A stretch of DNA of 64,000 bases, taken from assembly GCA_903813345.2 (NCBI GenBank), contig CAIIXF020000011.1:12943754-13007753 (forward strand), read 5' to 3'. Origin of the DNA: Owenia fusiformis. Lineage: Eukaryota; Annelida; Polychaeta; Sabellida; Oweniidae. Below, in pieces: positions 35,830 through 45,670 of the stretch (position 1 is the first letter of the stretch; every line of letters begins with the position of its first letter). Both the position numbers and the translations under genes were made by a program. The notes beneath the pieces were generated by a model. That model was not told where the DNA came from, ran no database searches, and saw only the letters and a program-made list of their open reading frames with translations.

Positions 35830-36797
35830 ATTTTCCAGTGCATGGCTTATCTTCCAGGGGATTGCTCATTTTCCAGCTGGTGGCTCATCTCTCAGCGGGT
35901 GGATCATCTTCCAGCAGGTTTATCAATTGCCAGCAGGTGGATCATCTTCCAGTGGAATGCTCATCTTCTAGTGGGTTGCTCATGTTCCAGCGGGTTGCTC
36001 ATCTTCCATCGGGTTGCTCTTCTTCCATTTGGTTGCCCATCTTCCAGTGGGTTGTTCATCTTCCAGTGGGTTGCTCATCTTCCAGTGGGTTGCCCATCTT
36101 CCAGTGGGTTGTTCATCTTCCAGTGGGTTGCTCATCTTCCAGTTGGTTGCTCATCTTCCAGTGAGGTGCTCATCTTCCAGTGGGTTGCTCATCTTCCAGT
36201 GGGTTGCTCATCTTCCAGTGGGTGAATTTTCTTCCAGTTGGTTGGTCATCTTTCACCTGGATGCTCTTCTTCCAGTTGGTTGCTCTTCTTCCAGTTGGTT
36301 GCTCTTCTTCCAGTTGGTTGCTCTTCTTCCAGTTGGTTGCTCTTCTTCCAGTGGGTTGCTCTTCTTCCAGTGGGTTGTTCATCTTCCAGTCGGTTGTTCA
36401 TCTTCCAGTCGGTTGTTCATCTTCCAGTGGGTTGTTCATCTTCCAGTGGGTTGTTCATCTTCCAGTGAGTTGCTCATCTTCCAGTGAGTTGCTCATCTTC
36501 GGGTGGGTTGCTCATCTTCCAGCGGGTGAATTATCTTCCAGCGGTTGAATTATCTTACAGTGGGTGGATCATCTGCTAGCAGTTGGATCATCTTCTAGCA
36601 GATGGATCATCTTCAAGGTTGCCATCTTCCACCAGATAGATCATCTTCAACTGGGACTTGGCTTTCCAATGGGGGACTTGTCTTGCAGTGTGTGGCTTCC
36701 AGTGTGTAGCTCATTTACTCGTGGGCTGATCACCTCCAAGCTAAAGGTAAATCTGGAAGAAATATTGTGCATTAGGAAATAAAAATACTGTACTTAC
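35830..36797. repeat. 19-bp minisatellite array A7 (mixed A/B composition) with tail
   Basis: About 37 units. The 5' part has old-looking variants (AGCAGGTTTATCAATTGCC) and the B-array signature CATCGGGTTGCTCTTCTTCCA / CATTTGGTTGCCC. The middle is A-type CAGTTGGTTGCTCTTC, and the end is the usual A tail. It therefore resembles an ancestor or donor of both array types. Confidence 0.9.
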
Positions 36798-36984
36798 TTG
36801 AACCCCACATCCTAGAGATAATCTTCCATCCTGGGCAATGCTTCTTCAGTAACACACAGATATCACCAGAATAACAATATCCTATGTAGAAACAGGCGTT
36901 GCAGGCAGATGGTGCATATTGAAGTTACTCTCATAAACTCCTAGGAAAGGACAGAAGCTTATCTTCATGGGAAGAGGAGTGCAT
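36798..36984 (-). pseudogene. Degenerate exon-like module A, unit 7
   Basis: A 187-bp copy with the donor and acceptor retained. It is the last module before the macrosatellite ends. Confidence 0.4.
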
Positions 36985-37087
36985 CTGAAAGTACATACAA
37001 AATAGGAAAAGTTAAGCAATGGTTTCAATTTTCAATTTTTCAACACGGCTTCCGTGATCAAGACACTTCCATAACAGGGGGGGGGGG

Positions 37088-37148
37088 AATGCAAATCTCC
37101 AGTGAGATCATCTTTCAGCAGTTTGATCATCTTCCACCAGGAGGATCA
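37088..37148. repeat. Truncated array C at the macrosatellite edge
   Basis: The first ~60 bp of array C (AATGCAAATCTCCAGTG ... CACCAGGAGGATCATC), preceded by a run of G (37077-37087). Homology to the other units stops at about 37148 and single-copy-like AT-rich DNA follows. Confidence 0.85.
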
Positions 37149-38000
37149 TCTAAAATACAGACCTACAAATGTGACCTAAGGATAAAATATATTCAATATC
37201 ATGTTAAAGTAAACAAAAAAAAGACCAATAAGAATAAGAGGTATCAAGATGTTCTCTTCAAGTATTGCATTGTGGGTGATTTTTCAAGAACAAATTCCAC
37301 TAAAAACATAATTTGTGGGAGAATGTTCACTTTCTGTATTGTCAAAATTATGATGAATTCCATTTTTATCAAATTATCAACATGTAGATAATCATGTTCT
37401 TATTTTTTGGAATGTGCACATTCTCCAATTTTGAAAAACAAGGCAATGCTTTTGTATGAAATATGGGAAGTTTCCTACTCTTCTAGTTGAAAGCAGCCCA
37501 TGCTATAACAGCAAAACTTTTGTTTTATTTGTGCATTCTCTCAGATAAGAGTCTAAGTGGTATGTAGGCAAATCCAATTTGGTAGGATTTAAACCTGAAA
37601 TATAAGAAATCTAAATAATATTGTGCAATAATATATAGAAAAATTTATTCATATAGCACACGAATGACATTTGTATATCTTGGATTGCTTGTAAATTGGC
37701 TCATAAAGTCTGTAACCTCTAATATTTTGATTCTTCTCTACCATGTTAATTTTCAAAGAAATAACATGGCAGACAGACCTCAAATTACAAGAGGACACAG
37801 GCTTATTGCACTAGACACTAAATAATCTGAAATATATAAAATGTCATTCTTGTGCAATATGAATATATTTTCTATATTATGGCACAATGGTCTATAGATT
37901 TCTTATTTTTCAGGTTCAACTGCTTGCCTTTGAAGCAGTGTAACCATGGGCTTTCTAGTTGAAAGCCCATGGTGTAACAGACTGTAATAGCATAGCATAT
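37149..38000. other. AT-rich intergenic stretch, no gene seen
   Basis: No convincing open frame or RNA signature. It contains a partial match (TCTAGTTGAAAGCAGCCCATG..., about 37482) to the hairpin sequence at 37944-37972, which suggests a diverged dispersed repeat. Confidence 0.6.
37944..37972. repeat. Perfect inverted repeat, 12-bp stem and 5-nt loop
   Basis: CCATGGGCTTTC-TAGTT-GAAAGCCCATGG. The arms are flanked by short direct repeats (GTGTAAC left, TGTAAC right). It lies 28 bp from the assembly gap. Confidence 0.85.
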
Positions 38001-38500
38001 NNNNNNNNNNNNNNNNNNNNNNNNNNNNNNNNNNNNNNNNNNNNNNNNNNNNNNNNNNNNNNNNNNNNNNNNNNNNNNNNNNNNNNNNNNNNNNNNNNNN
38101 NNNNNNNNNNNNNNNNNNNNNNNNNNNNNNNNNNNNNNNNNNNNNNNNNNNNNNNNNNNNNNNNNNNNNNNNNNNNNNNNNNNNNNNNNNNNNNNNNNNN
38201 NNNNNNNNNNNNNNNNNNNNNNNNNNNNNNNNNNNNNNNNNNNNNNNNNNNNNNNNNNNNNNNNNNNNNNNNNNNNNNNNNNNNNNNNNNNNNNNNNNNN
38301 NNNNNNNNNNNNNNNNNNNNNNNNNNNNNNNNNNNNNNNNNNNNNNNNNNNNNNNNNNNNNNNNNNNNNNNNNNNNNNNNNNNNNNNNNNNNNNNNNNNN
38401 NNNNNNNNNNNNNNNNNNNNNNNNNNNNNNNNNNNNNNNNNNNNNNNNNNNNNNNNNNNNNNNNNNNNNNNNNNNNNNNNNNNNNNNNNNNNNNNNNNNN
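38001..38500. other. Assembly gap (500 N)
   Basis: Exactly 500 N, probably a default-size scaffold gap of unknown true length. Open frames across it are meaningless. Confidence 0.99.
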
Positions 38501-39274
38501 TTTATTAATTGAACAATATTGATGCAATATTTCTAATAGAGTAGTAGCTATATTGAATATTGATACAGTTAAAACCTGTTTCTGGAGTCTGAAACATGTC
38601 TCTCAAGTAAACACATGTTTAGTGAATACCACTTCAAGATGCATTTAACATTGACTCCTATATCTGTAATGAATACTTAAGTACAATGAACTCTTTAATA
38701 CCAGATTACTTTGAATTAGATTACTATCAGATTACATTACTATCAGATTACTATTTAGTAATTTACATCAATGAACATTTTTTGTGACTGATGTTAATTA
38801 TATACATGTTTTACTGTAAAAAGATGGCATAAGAGGTTTTGGTGAAGCAAGATTACTGTTTATGATATGGAAAAGCAGAAAAGGGTCCCTGTATTTCTTG
38901 ATTCATCAATATATCCAATTGGCATGCAACTAGATGGTAATGTTGGAGTGCTTATTATGATTTCACATTTAAAGTCTGATACCTTAGAGAATAAATGTTT
39001 TGAAGTTTTAAAGATGTGTTGTGTCAATTAGGATTTACCCTGACAAAGTTGAATATGGAAAAATAAATGCAAATAAATGTTAGTGTAACAGAACTTGAAT
39101 TTGGCATCAATGATCAAATAGATAAAAAAGTTTTTAATAGTTAACAATTCAAATCTCATTAAGAACTAGACTTCAACAAGATTTCAAATCTATGTAGCAA
39201 GCGTCCATAGTGATCAAATGAAACAAAGATAAAAAATATCTGTTTCAATGAGTTCCTTAGTTGTTTGTACCAAA
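38501..39274. other. AT-rich intergenic stretch, no gene seen
   Basis: No coding or RNA signature. It has a short imperfect repeat of AGATTACTATC / TACTATCAGATTAC at about 38700-38760. Confidence 0.55.
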
Positions 39275-40300
39275 TTACCACTATATGTCTACGAGATCCA
39301 TAATTGTCAGCTCCAAATCATCACTGTATATGTCCATGAGATCCATTGTCCGCTCCAAATCATCACTGTATATGTCCAGGAGACCATAGTTGTCCCCTCC
39401 AAACTATCACTGTATAGGTCCATGAGATCCATAGCTCTCAGCTTTCAATGATCACCGAATATGTCTATGATATCCATAGTTTCAATGATCACTGTACATG
39501 ACTATGATATCCATAGTTGTCAGCTCCAAATCATCACTGAATATGTCCATGAGATCCATAGTTGTTAGCTCCGAAATATCACTATGTGTACATACAGTAT
39601 TCAATCCATGGCACTCATGGATGTCATACTCAAATAAACGCTTAAAATGTCTATTAGATCCAGTTGTCCGCTACCAACGATCGTGGAGTATATTTAAGGA
39701 CTGTGTAGGAAGAATTGGCTCATAGGGTTCTATCTCTATTATTTCCTAACAAAAAATTCAAAGCACAAAAAGTGATCAAGATATCAATTCCAATCTTTTA
39801 GAACGCTGATTATGAATTTTAACGTATGAGCTCCTTGCGTTCATTCATTTATCATTTAGTTGTCAAAGATATTGGGAGTAAATCACCCCTCCCTCGTTTA
39901 TTCTGTAGCCTATATTCGATAGAGAATATTTGAGAGTGGGGTGACTTACTTGTATCAATGATCACTGAATATGTCTATGGTTATCCATAGTTCTCAGCTT
40001 CAAATGATCACTGAATATATCATTGAGATCCATGTAAGCTCCTGCATGTGTCTATGAGATCCATATTTGTCAGCTGCCAATGATCACTGAATATATATAT
40101 GAAATCCACGTAAGCTCCTGTATGTGTCTATAAGATTCATAGTTCTCAGCTGCCAATGATCACTGAATATATCTACGAGATCCATATAAGCTTATGTACA
40201 TTATGTGTCTATGAGATCCATAGTTGTCAGCTGCCAATGATCACTGAATATATCTACGAGATCCATGTAAGCTTATGTACATTATGTATCTATGAGGCAT
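39275..40300. repeat. Diverged satellite block 1 (GATCCATAG family)
   Basis: Irregular repeats of TATGAGATCCATAGTTGTCAG followed by CTCCAAATCATCACTG and TATATGTCTATG. Spacing is roughly 45-75 bp. It is interrupted by a unique stretch (about 39590-39960) that reappears at about 60340-60870. Confidence 0.85.
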
Positions 40301-41455
40301 CGTCTTATTATATCGATGCGCATTGTACCGAAAACCTGTATACCTACACAATATTTTTGATGTAAAAAGGCTTGTAATGGAAGATGTGTGATAAGAGTAG
40401 AAGAGTGTTATAATATAAGTATTGTTGAAAATCATCTTCATTTAACCAGGAAGATCAAGCAAGAAATAGCAACAGAATACAAGAGTAGATAGCATAGGCG
40501 TCATCAAGGAATGGTTATTCAAAACCGCGTAAAATCAAAGCCCAGGTTGAGCATCTAGGTTAATGAAACAGATTGGCATGTAGCTTCAGTTAGATGTCAA
40601 AATTTCAGGGACTGAGAAGTAATATATTATCACTGTATCATATCATAGCGTACATTCAGGTACTGTTGTTTGTCTGCTAAAATGTCACTTATTTATGATT
40701 AAAGTTCAGTGTTCCATTCAAATCCCCAGGCCTTGAATGATTTACTCAATTCTAGAAGAATTTAAGAAGACGAGATAAGCTTTCCAATGGTGTGCGAAAT
40801 GTGTGGGTGCGTAGCTATGTCATATCATAACAAAAGCTGTAAGTCCGCGAAGATATTTTCATCAGATCATCTATTACATAATTCAATGCGTTACATCTAA
40901 ATTCAGTTCAATTTACTGTCTCTTTCATCATTTTTTTTCCCAATGCTCTGCCCTCAAAAACGGATCATTGAACCTATGCTGGACGACATGAAATAAATGT
41001 TGAAATATGGCAACTTTTTATCAAATGGCTTCCATTTTCAAAGACACTTCTAAATTAGACGTCCTGTTGTCATCAGTTGTTTTCCGAAAAGGCGGACAAA
41101 CAAACAAACAAACGGATCGACTGGGTTTTTTATCTCTGGGAATCAAGTGGAAACGATGACAGATTGTTTTAGTCTCAAATTAGAAGTTCTCCCGTTTGTA
41201 AGGATGCATAATGAATATCATATATCAAATCTTGAAAATTGTCTAATCATATTTTACTTCTAATAAACTTTAAATGTGTGTTCGCTGTTTTGCCTCTCAA
41301 TAACTTTGTGCTTGCTCTTAAAGGTTACAAGAAGATATATACGTTACAACTCACGCAAGAAAACTTCGGTAAAACGCGCATCGGTATTATGGCATTTGGT
41401 ATAAGGCCTTTCGGTACAATGCGCGTCGGTATAATGGGTTTCGGTATTGCGCGGA
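40301..41455. mobile_element. Putative non-autonomous element with 27-bp inverted repeats
   Basis: Left arm 40307-40333 and right arm 41409-41435 are inverted copies matching at 25 of 27 positions, with shared core TTTCGGTACAATGCGC. Satellite sequence lies directly outside both ends. The interior (about 1.1 kb) has no transposase-like frame. The right end carries further GGTATAATG/CGGTATTATGG sub-repeats. Only the left end is found in the paralogous block (about 61075-61190). Exact termini and a target duplication are not resolved. Confidence 0.5.
41095..41115. repeat. Short simple repeat (ACAA)n
   Basis: GGACAAACAAACAAACAAACGG, about five tetranucleotide units. Confidence 0.8.
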
Positions 41456-44319
41456 CCCCGTCTATGAGATCCATAGTTGTCAGCTTCAAATGATCATTGA
41501 ATATGTTTGAGATACATAGTTGTCAGCTCAAAATAATCACTGTATAGCCTAATGTCTATGGTATCAATCATCCATACTTCTCAGCTTCAAATGATAAGTT
41601 AATTTTAATGAGATCCATGTTAGCTCCTGTATGTGTCTATGAGATCCATAGTCGTCATCTTCCAATGATCAAAATACATCTTTGAGATCCTTATCAGGAT
41701 CAACTCCTATTTGAGATCCATAGTTGTCAGCTCCAAATTATCACTGTATATGTCGATCCATCATCTGTATTTCACAGCGTCCAATGACCAGTGGATTTTA
41801 ATGAGATCCACGTAAGCTCCTGTTTATGTCTATGTGATCCATAGATGTCAGCGTCCAATGGTCACTGAGTATATCTATGAGATCCATAGTTGTCTGCTTC
41901 CAATGGTCACTAAATATATCTATGAGATCCATGTCAGCTCCTGTATGTGCCTATGGGATCCATAGTTCTCAGCTTCCAATGGTCACTAAATACTGTATAT
42001 CTATGAGATCCATGTCTGCTCCTGTATGTGTCTATGAGATCCATAGTTCTTAGCTTCCAATAATCACTGAATATGTTTGAGATCCTTATCACGATCAGCT
42101 CCTGTGTGTGTCTATGAGATCCATAGTTCTCAGCTTCCAATTGTCACTAAATACTGTATATCTATGAGATCCATGTCTGCTCCTGTATGTGTCTATGGGA
42201 TCCATAGTTCTCAGCTTCCAATGATCACTGAATATATCTATGAGATCCTTATCACGATCAGCTCCTGTATGTGTCTATGAGATCCATAGTTCTCAGCTTC
42301 AATGCAATGGTCACTAAATACTGTATATCTATGAGATCCATGTCTGCTCCTGTATGTGTCTATGGGATCATAGTTCTCAGCTTCCAATGATCACCGAATA
42401 TATTTATGAGATTCTTATCACGATCAGCTCCTGTACGTGTCTATGGGATTCATAGTTCTCAGCTTCCAATGGTCACTAAATATATCTATGAGATCCTTAT
42501 CACGGATCAGCTCCTGTATGTGTCTATGGAATCCATAGTTCTCAGCTTCCAATGGTCACTAAATATATCTATGAGATCCATGCCTGCTCCTGTATGTGTC
42601 TAAGGGATCCATAGTTCTCAGCTTCCAATGATCACTGAATATGTTTGAGATCCTTATCACGATCAGCTCCTGTATGTGTCTATGGGATCCATAGTTCTCA
42701 GCTTCCAATGGTCACTAAATATATCCATGAGATCCATGTCTGCTCCTGTATGTGGCTATGGGATCCATAGTTCTCAACTTCCAATGATCACTGAATATAT
42801 ATATGAGATCCCTATCACGATCAGCTCCTGTATGTGTCTATGGGATCCATAGTTCTCAGCTTCCAATGGTTACTAAATATATCCATGAGATCCATGTCAG
42901 CTCCTGTATGTGTCTATGGGAGCCATAGTTCTCAGCTTCCAATGGTCACTAAATATATCCATGAGATCCATGTCAGCTCCTGTATGTGTCTATGGGATCC
43001 ATAGTTCTCAGCTTCCAATGATCACTGAATATATCTATGAGATCCTTATCACGATCAGCTCCTGTATGTGTCTATGGGATCCATAGTTCTCAGCTTCCAA
43101 TGATCACTGAATATATCTATGAGATCCTTATCACGATCAGCTCCTGGATTTGTCTATGGGATCCATAGTTCTCAGCTTCCAATGGTCACTAAATATATCC
43201 ATGAGATCCATGTCACCTCCTGTATGTGTCTATGGGATCCATAGTTCTCAGCTTCCAATGATCACTGAATATATCTATAAGATCCTTATCACGATCAGCT
43301 CCTGTATGTGTCTATGGGATCCATAGTTCTCAGCTTCCAATGGTCACTAAATATATCCATGAGATCCATGTCAGCTCCTGTATGTGTCTATGGGATCCAT
43401 AGTTCTCAGCTTCCAATGATCACTGAATATATCTATGAGATCCTTATCACGATCAGCTCCTGTATGTGTCTATGGGATCCATAGTTCTCAGCTTCCAATG
43501 GTCACTAAATATATCTATGAGATCCATATCTGCTCCTGTATGTGTCTATAAGATCCATAGTTCTCAGCTCCCAATGATCACTGAGTATATCTACTAGATC
43601 CTTATCACGATCAGCTCATGTATGTGTCTATGGGATCCATAGTTCTCAGCTTCCAATGATCACTAAATACTGTATATCTATGAGATCCTTATCACGATCA
43701 GCTCCTGTATGTGTCTATGGGATCCATAGTTCTCAGCTTCCAATGGTCACTAAATATATATATGAGTTCGAGACGCGTGTGCTCCTTGCGTTTATTCATC
43801 TATGACATCCATGTCAGCTCCTGTATGTGTCTTTGGGATCCATAGTTCTCAGCTTCCAATGATGACTGAATATATCTACGAGATCCTTATCACGATCAGC
43901 TCCTGTATGTGTCTATGGGATCCATAGTTCTCAGCTTCCAATGGTCACTAAATATATATATGAGTTCGAGACGCGTGTGCTCCTTGCGTTTATTCATCTA
44001 TGATATCCATGTCAGCTCCTGTATGTGTCTTTGGGATCCATAGTTCTCAGCTTCCAATGATGACTGAATATATCTACGAGATCCTTATCACGATCAGCTC
44101 CTGTATGTGTCTATGGGATCCATAGTTCTCAGCTTCCAATGGTCACTAAATATATCTTTGAGATCCATATCTGCTCCTGTATTTGTCTATAAGATCCATA
44201 GTTCTCAGCTTTCAATGATCACTCGGAATATAGTGAGATCTATAGTTGTCATCTTCCAATGGTCACGATTAAAATATATCTATGAGATTTTTATCAAGTC
44301 AGCTCCTGTTTGAGATCTA
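41456..44319. repeat. Satellite block 2, alternating 82- and 76-bp units
   Basis: From about 42000 the array is regular. One unit type contains GAGATCCTTATCACGATCAG (82 bp) and the other GAGATCCATGTCAGCTCC (76 bp). Both share TCTATGGGATCCATAG, TTCTCAGCTTCC and AATGRTCACTRAATATATC. In several stretches (for example 43060-43500) they alternate, making a dimer of about 158 bp. Open frames here are short and repeat-derived. Confidence 0.92.
43764..44155. repeat. 198-bp tandem duplication inside satellite block 2
   Basis: GAGTTCGAGACGCGTGTGC occurs at 43764 and 43962, followed by matching sequence including CCTTGCGTTTATTCATC. That insert resembles the non-satellite sequence at about 39830, so a fragment of neighbouring DNA was captured and then duplicated with satellite units. 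Confidence 0.85.
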
Positions 44320-45313
44320 CAGGGCATATAAAAAAAACGCAACAAGTAGTTATCTCGTAAAATCACAAAACTAGTGATGACTACATCAATTTCATTCAAT
44401 GTACCATAAAGCCACGTCTCTCTTTGCAATGATATGTCATTCATTCACATGCGATAATGGTTGGGTGAGAAATCCTTCCATTTGCACAGTGGGTCAAAAT
44501 CTGCTCTGCGCCAAGTTTTAGATATTGAAAAAATCAGTGCAAGGGCTAAGTTCCAATGGAAGTTCCTCTTACTTGAATTGTTGTGACTTTTTCTTTTGGA
44601 GCTATCTCAGGAGCATATTCTGTGCTCACAATTTCTCCACCAGATATTGCAAAACCTCGAGAAAGAATTGCCAATGGGGTGCTTTTCTCTGCTTTAACCC
44701 ACAGATGACTCATGGCTAAACCATGCATGACGTGGACAGATGAGCGCATCTTTATGTGCAAGAAAGTGGTGGCAATTTGGAGGGGTATAGGATGTATTCT
44801 TGCAAGAGTATGAGTATAAACACTTAACTGTCTATGCCACACCTGTCACACCTTCTTCCAATAGCCCCTATGCCCCTTGTACTGACTTTTGCAATGTTTA
44901 AAACTTGGGTCCGAGCTGAATTTTGCCCCACTTTGCAAAATTAATGATTATTCGGCCAGAGATGACTCCCTGTGAATGAATGATATTCCATTGCAAAGAG
45001 GAGTAATTTGGCTTTTTGGTACATTGAATGAAAAGGATGCAGTCAGCATTGGTTTTATGTTTTCTTCCAATATTGCATCGGCCTCCGTACACTGACTTTT
45101 GCGATGTTTATAACTTGGCCCCAAGCTAATTTCGGCCCACTTTGCAAATGGAATGATTACTCGCCCAACCATGACCAAATATCAATGAATGATATATCAT
45201 TGTAAAGAGGAGACACAATGGCTTTATGGTTCATTGAATGAAATCAATGCTGTTATCACTGGTTTTGTGCCTTTTCGAGATCACAATGTGTTGCGTTTTT
45301 TTGATACGCCCTG
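44320..45313. mobile_element. 994-bp non-autonomous DNA transposon with TA target duplication and long inverted repeats
   Basis: The termini read CAGGGCATATA-AAAAAAACGCAA on the left and the complement of CAGGGCGTATC-AAAAAAACGCAA on the right. TA flanks both ends (44318-44319 and 45314-45315), as in the Tc1/mariner superfamily. The inverted similarity extends much further: 44320-44545 is an inverted, diverged copy of 45091-45313. A third copy of the same ~210 bp (44882-45090) lies in tandem next to the right arm. No transposase is recognised in the interior, so mobilisation in trans is inferred. It is inserted within the satellite and is absent from the paralogous block near 62100. Confidence 0.82.
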
Positions 45314-45670
45314 TATAGTTGTCCGCTCAAAATTATCACTGGATATGTCGATCCATCATCCATCTTTCACAGCGTCCAATGATCAATGGATTTTAATGAG
45401 ATCTATGTAAGCTCCTGTTTATGTCTATATGATCCATAGTTGTCAGCTTCCAATGAGACTGCTCCTGTTTGTGTTTATGGGATGATTGTCAGCTTCCAAT
45501 GGTCACTGAATATATCTACGAGATCCATGTCTGCTCTTATATTTGTCTATTGGATCCATAGTTCTCAGCTTCCAATGATCACTGAATATATCTACGAGAT
45601 CCTTATCACGATCAGCTCCTGTATGTGTCTATGAGATCCATCGTTCTCAGCTTACAATGATCATGGTATA
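45314..45670. repeat. Satellite block 3, continuation after the transposon
   Basis: Diverged GATCCATAG / CAGCTTCCAATG units resume directly after the TA and end at about 45670. Confidence 0.8.

Larger units (their letters stand above)
1..37148. repeat. Macrosatellite of about 5-kb units (six complete, two partial)
   Basis: The anchor AAAATCCACCGG that precedes each A array recurs at 4780, 10248, 15445, 20747, 25944, 30852 and 35617. The unit lengths are therefore 5468, 5197, 5302, 5197, 4908 and 4765 bp. The spacers are nearly identical by eye, with scattered single-base differences. Length differences come mainly from 19-bp array size, from a ~100-bp deletion before some B arrays, and from whether the second array is B or C type. 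The left unit continues beyond the window. The right unit stops abruptly at about 37148, where the sequence turns single-copy-like. Near-identity implies recent amplification or ongoing homogenisation. Assembly collapse or expansion could also affect the copy number. Confidence 0.95.

Noticed and set aside
37955-38527. Two open frames of 187-190 codons
   Set aside because: They cross the 500-N gap and consist almost entirely of unknown residues.
44546-44842. 98-codon minus frame inside the 994-bp element as a transposase remnant
   Set aside because: It has no DDE/D spacing, no helix-turn-helix and no other recognisable motif.
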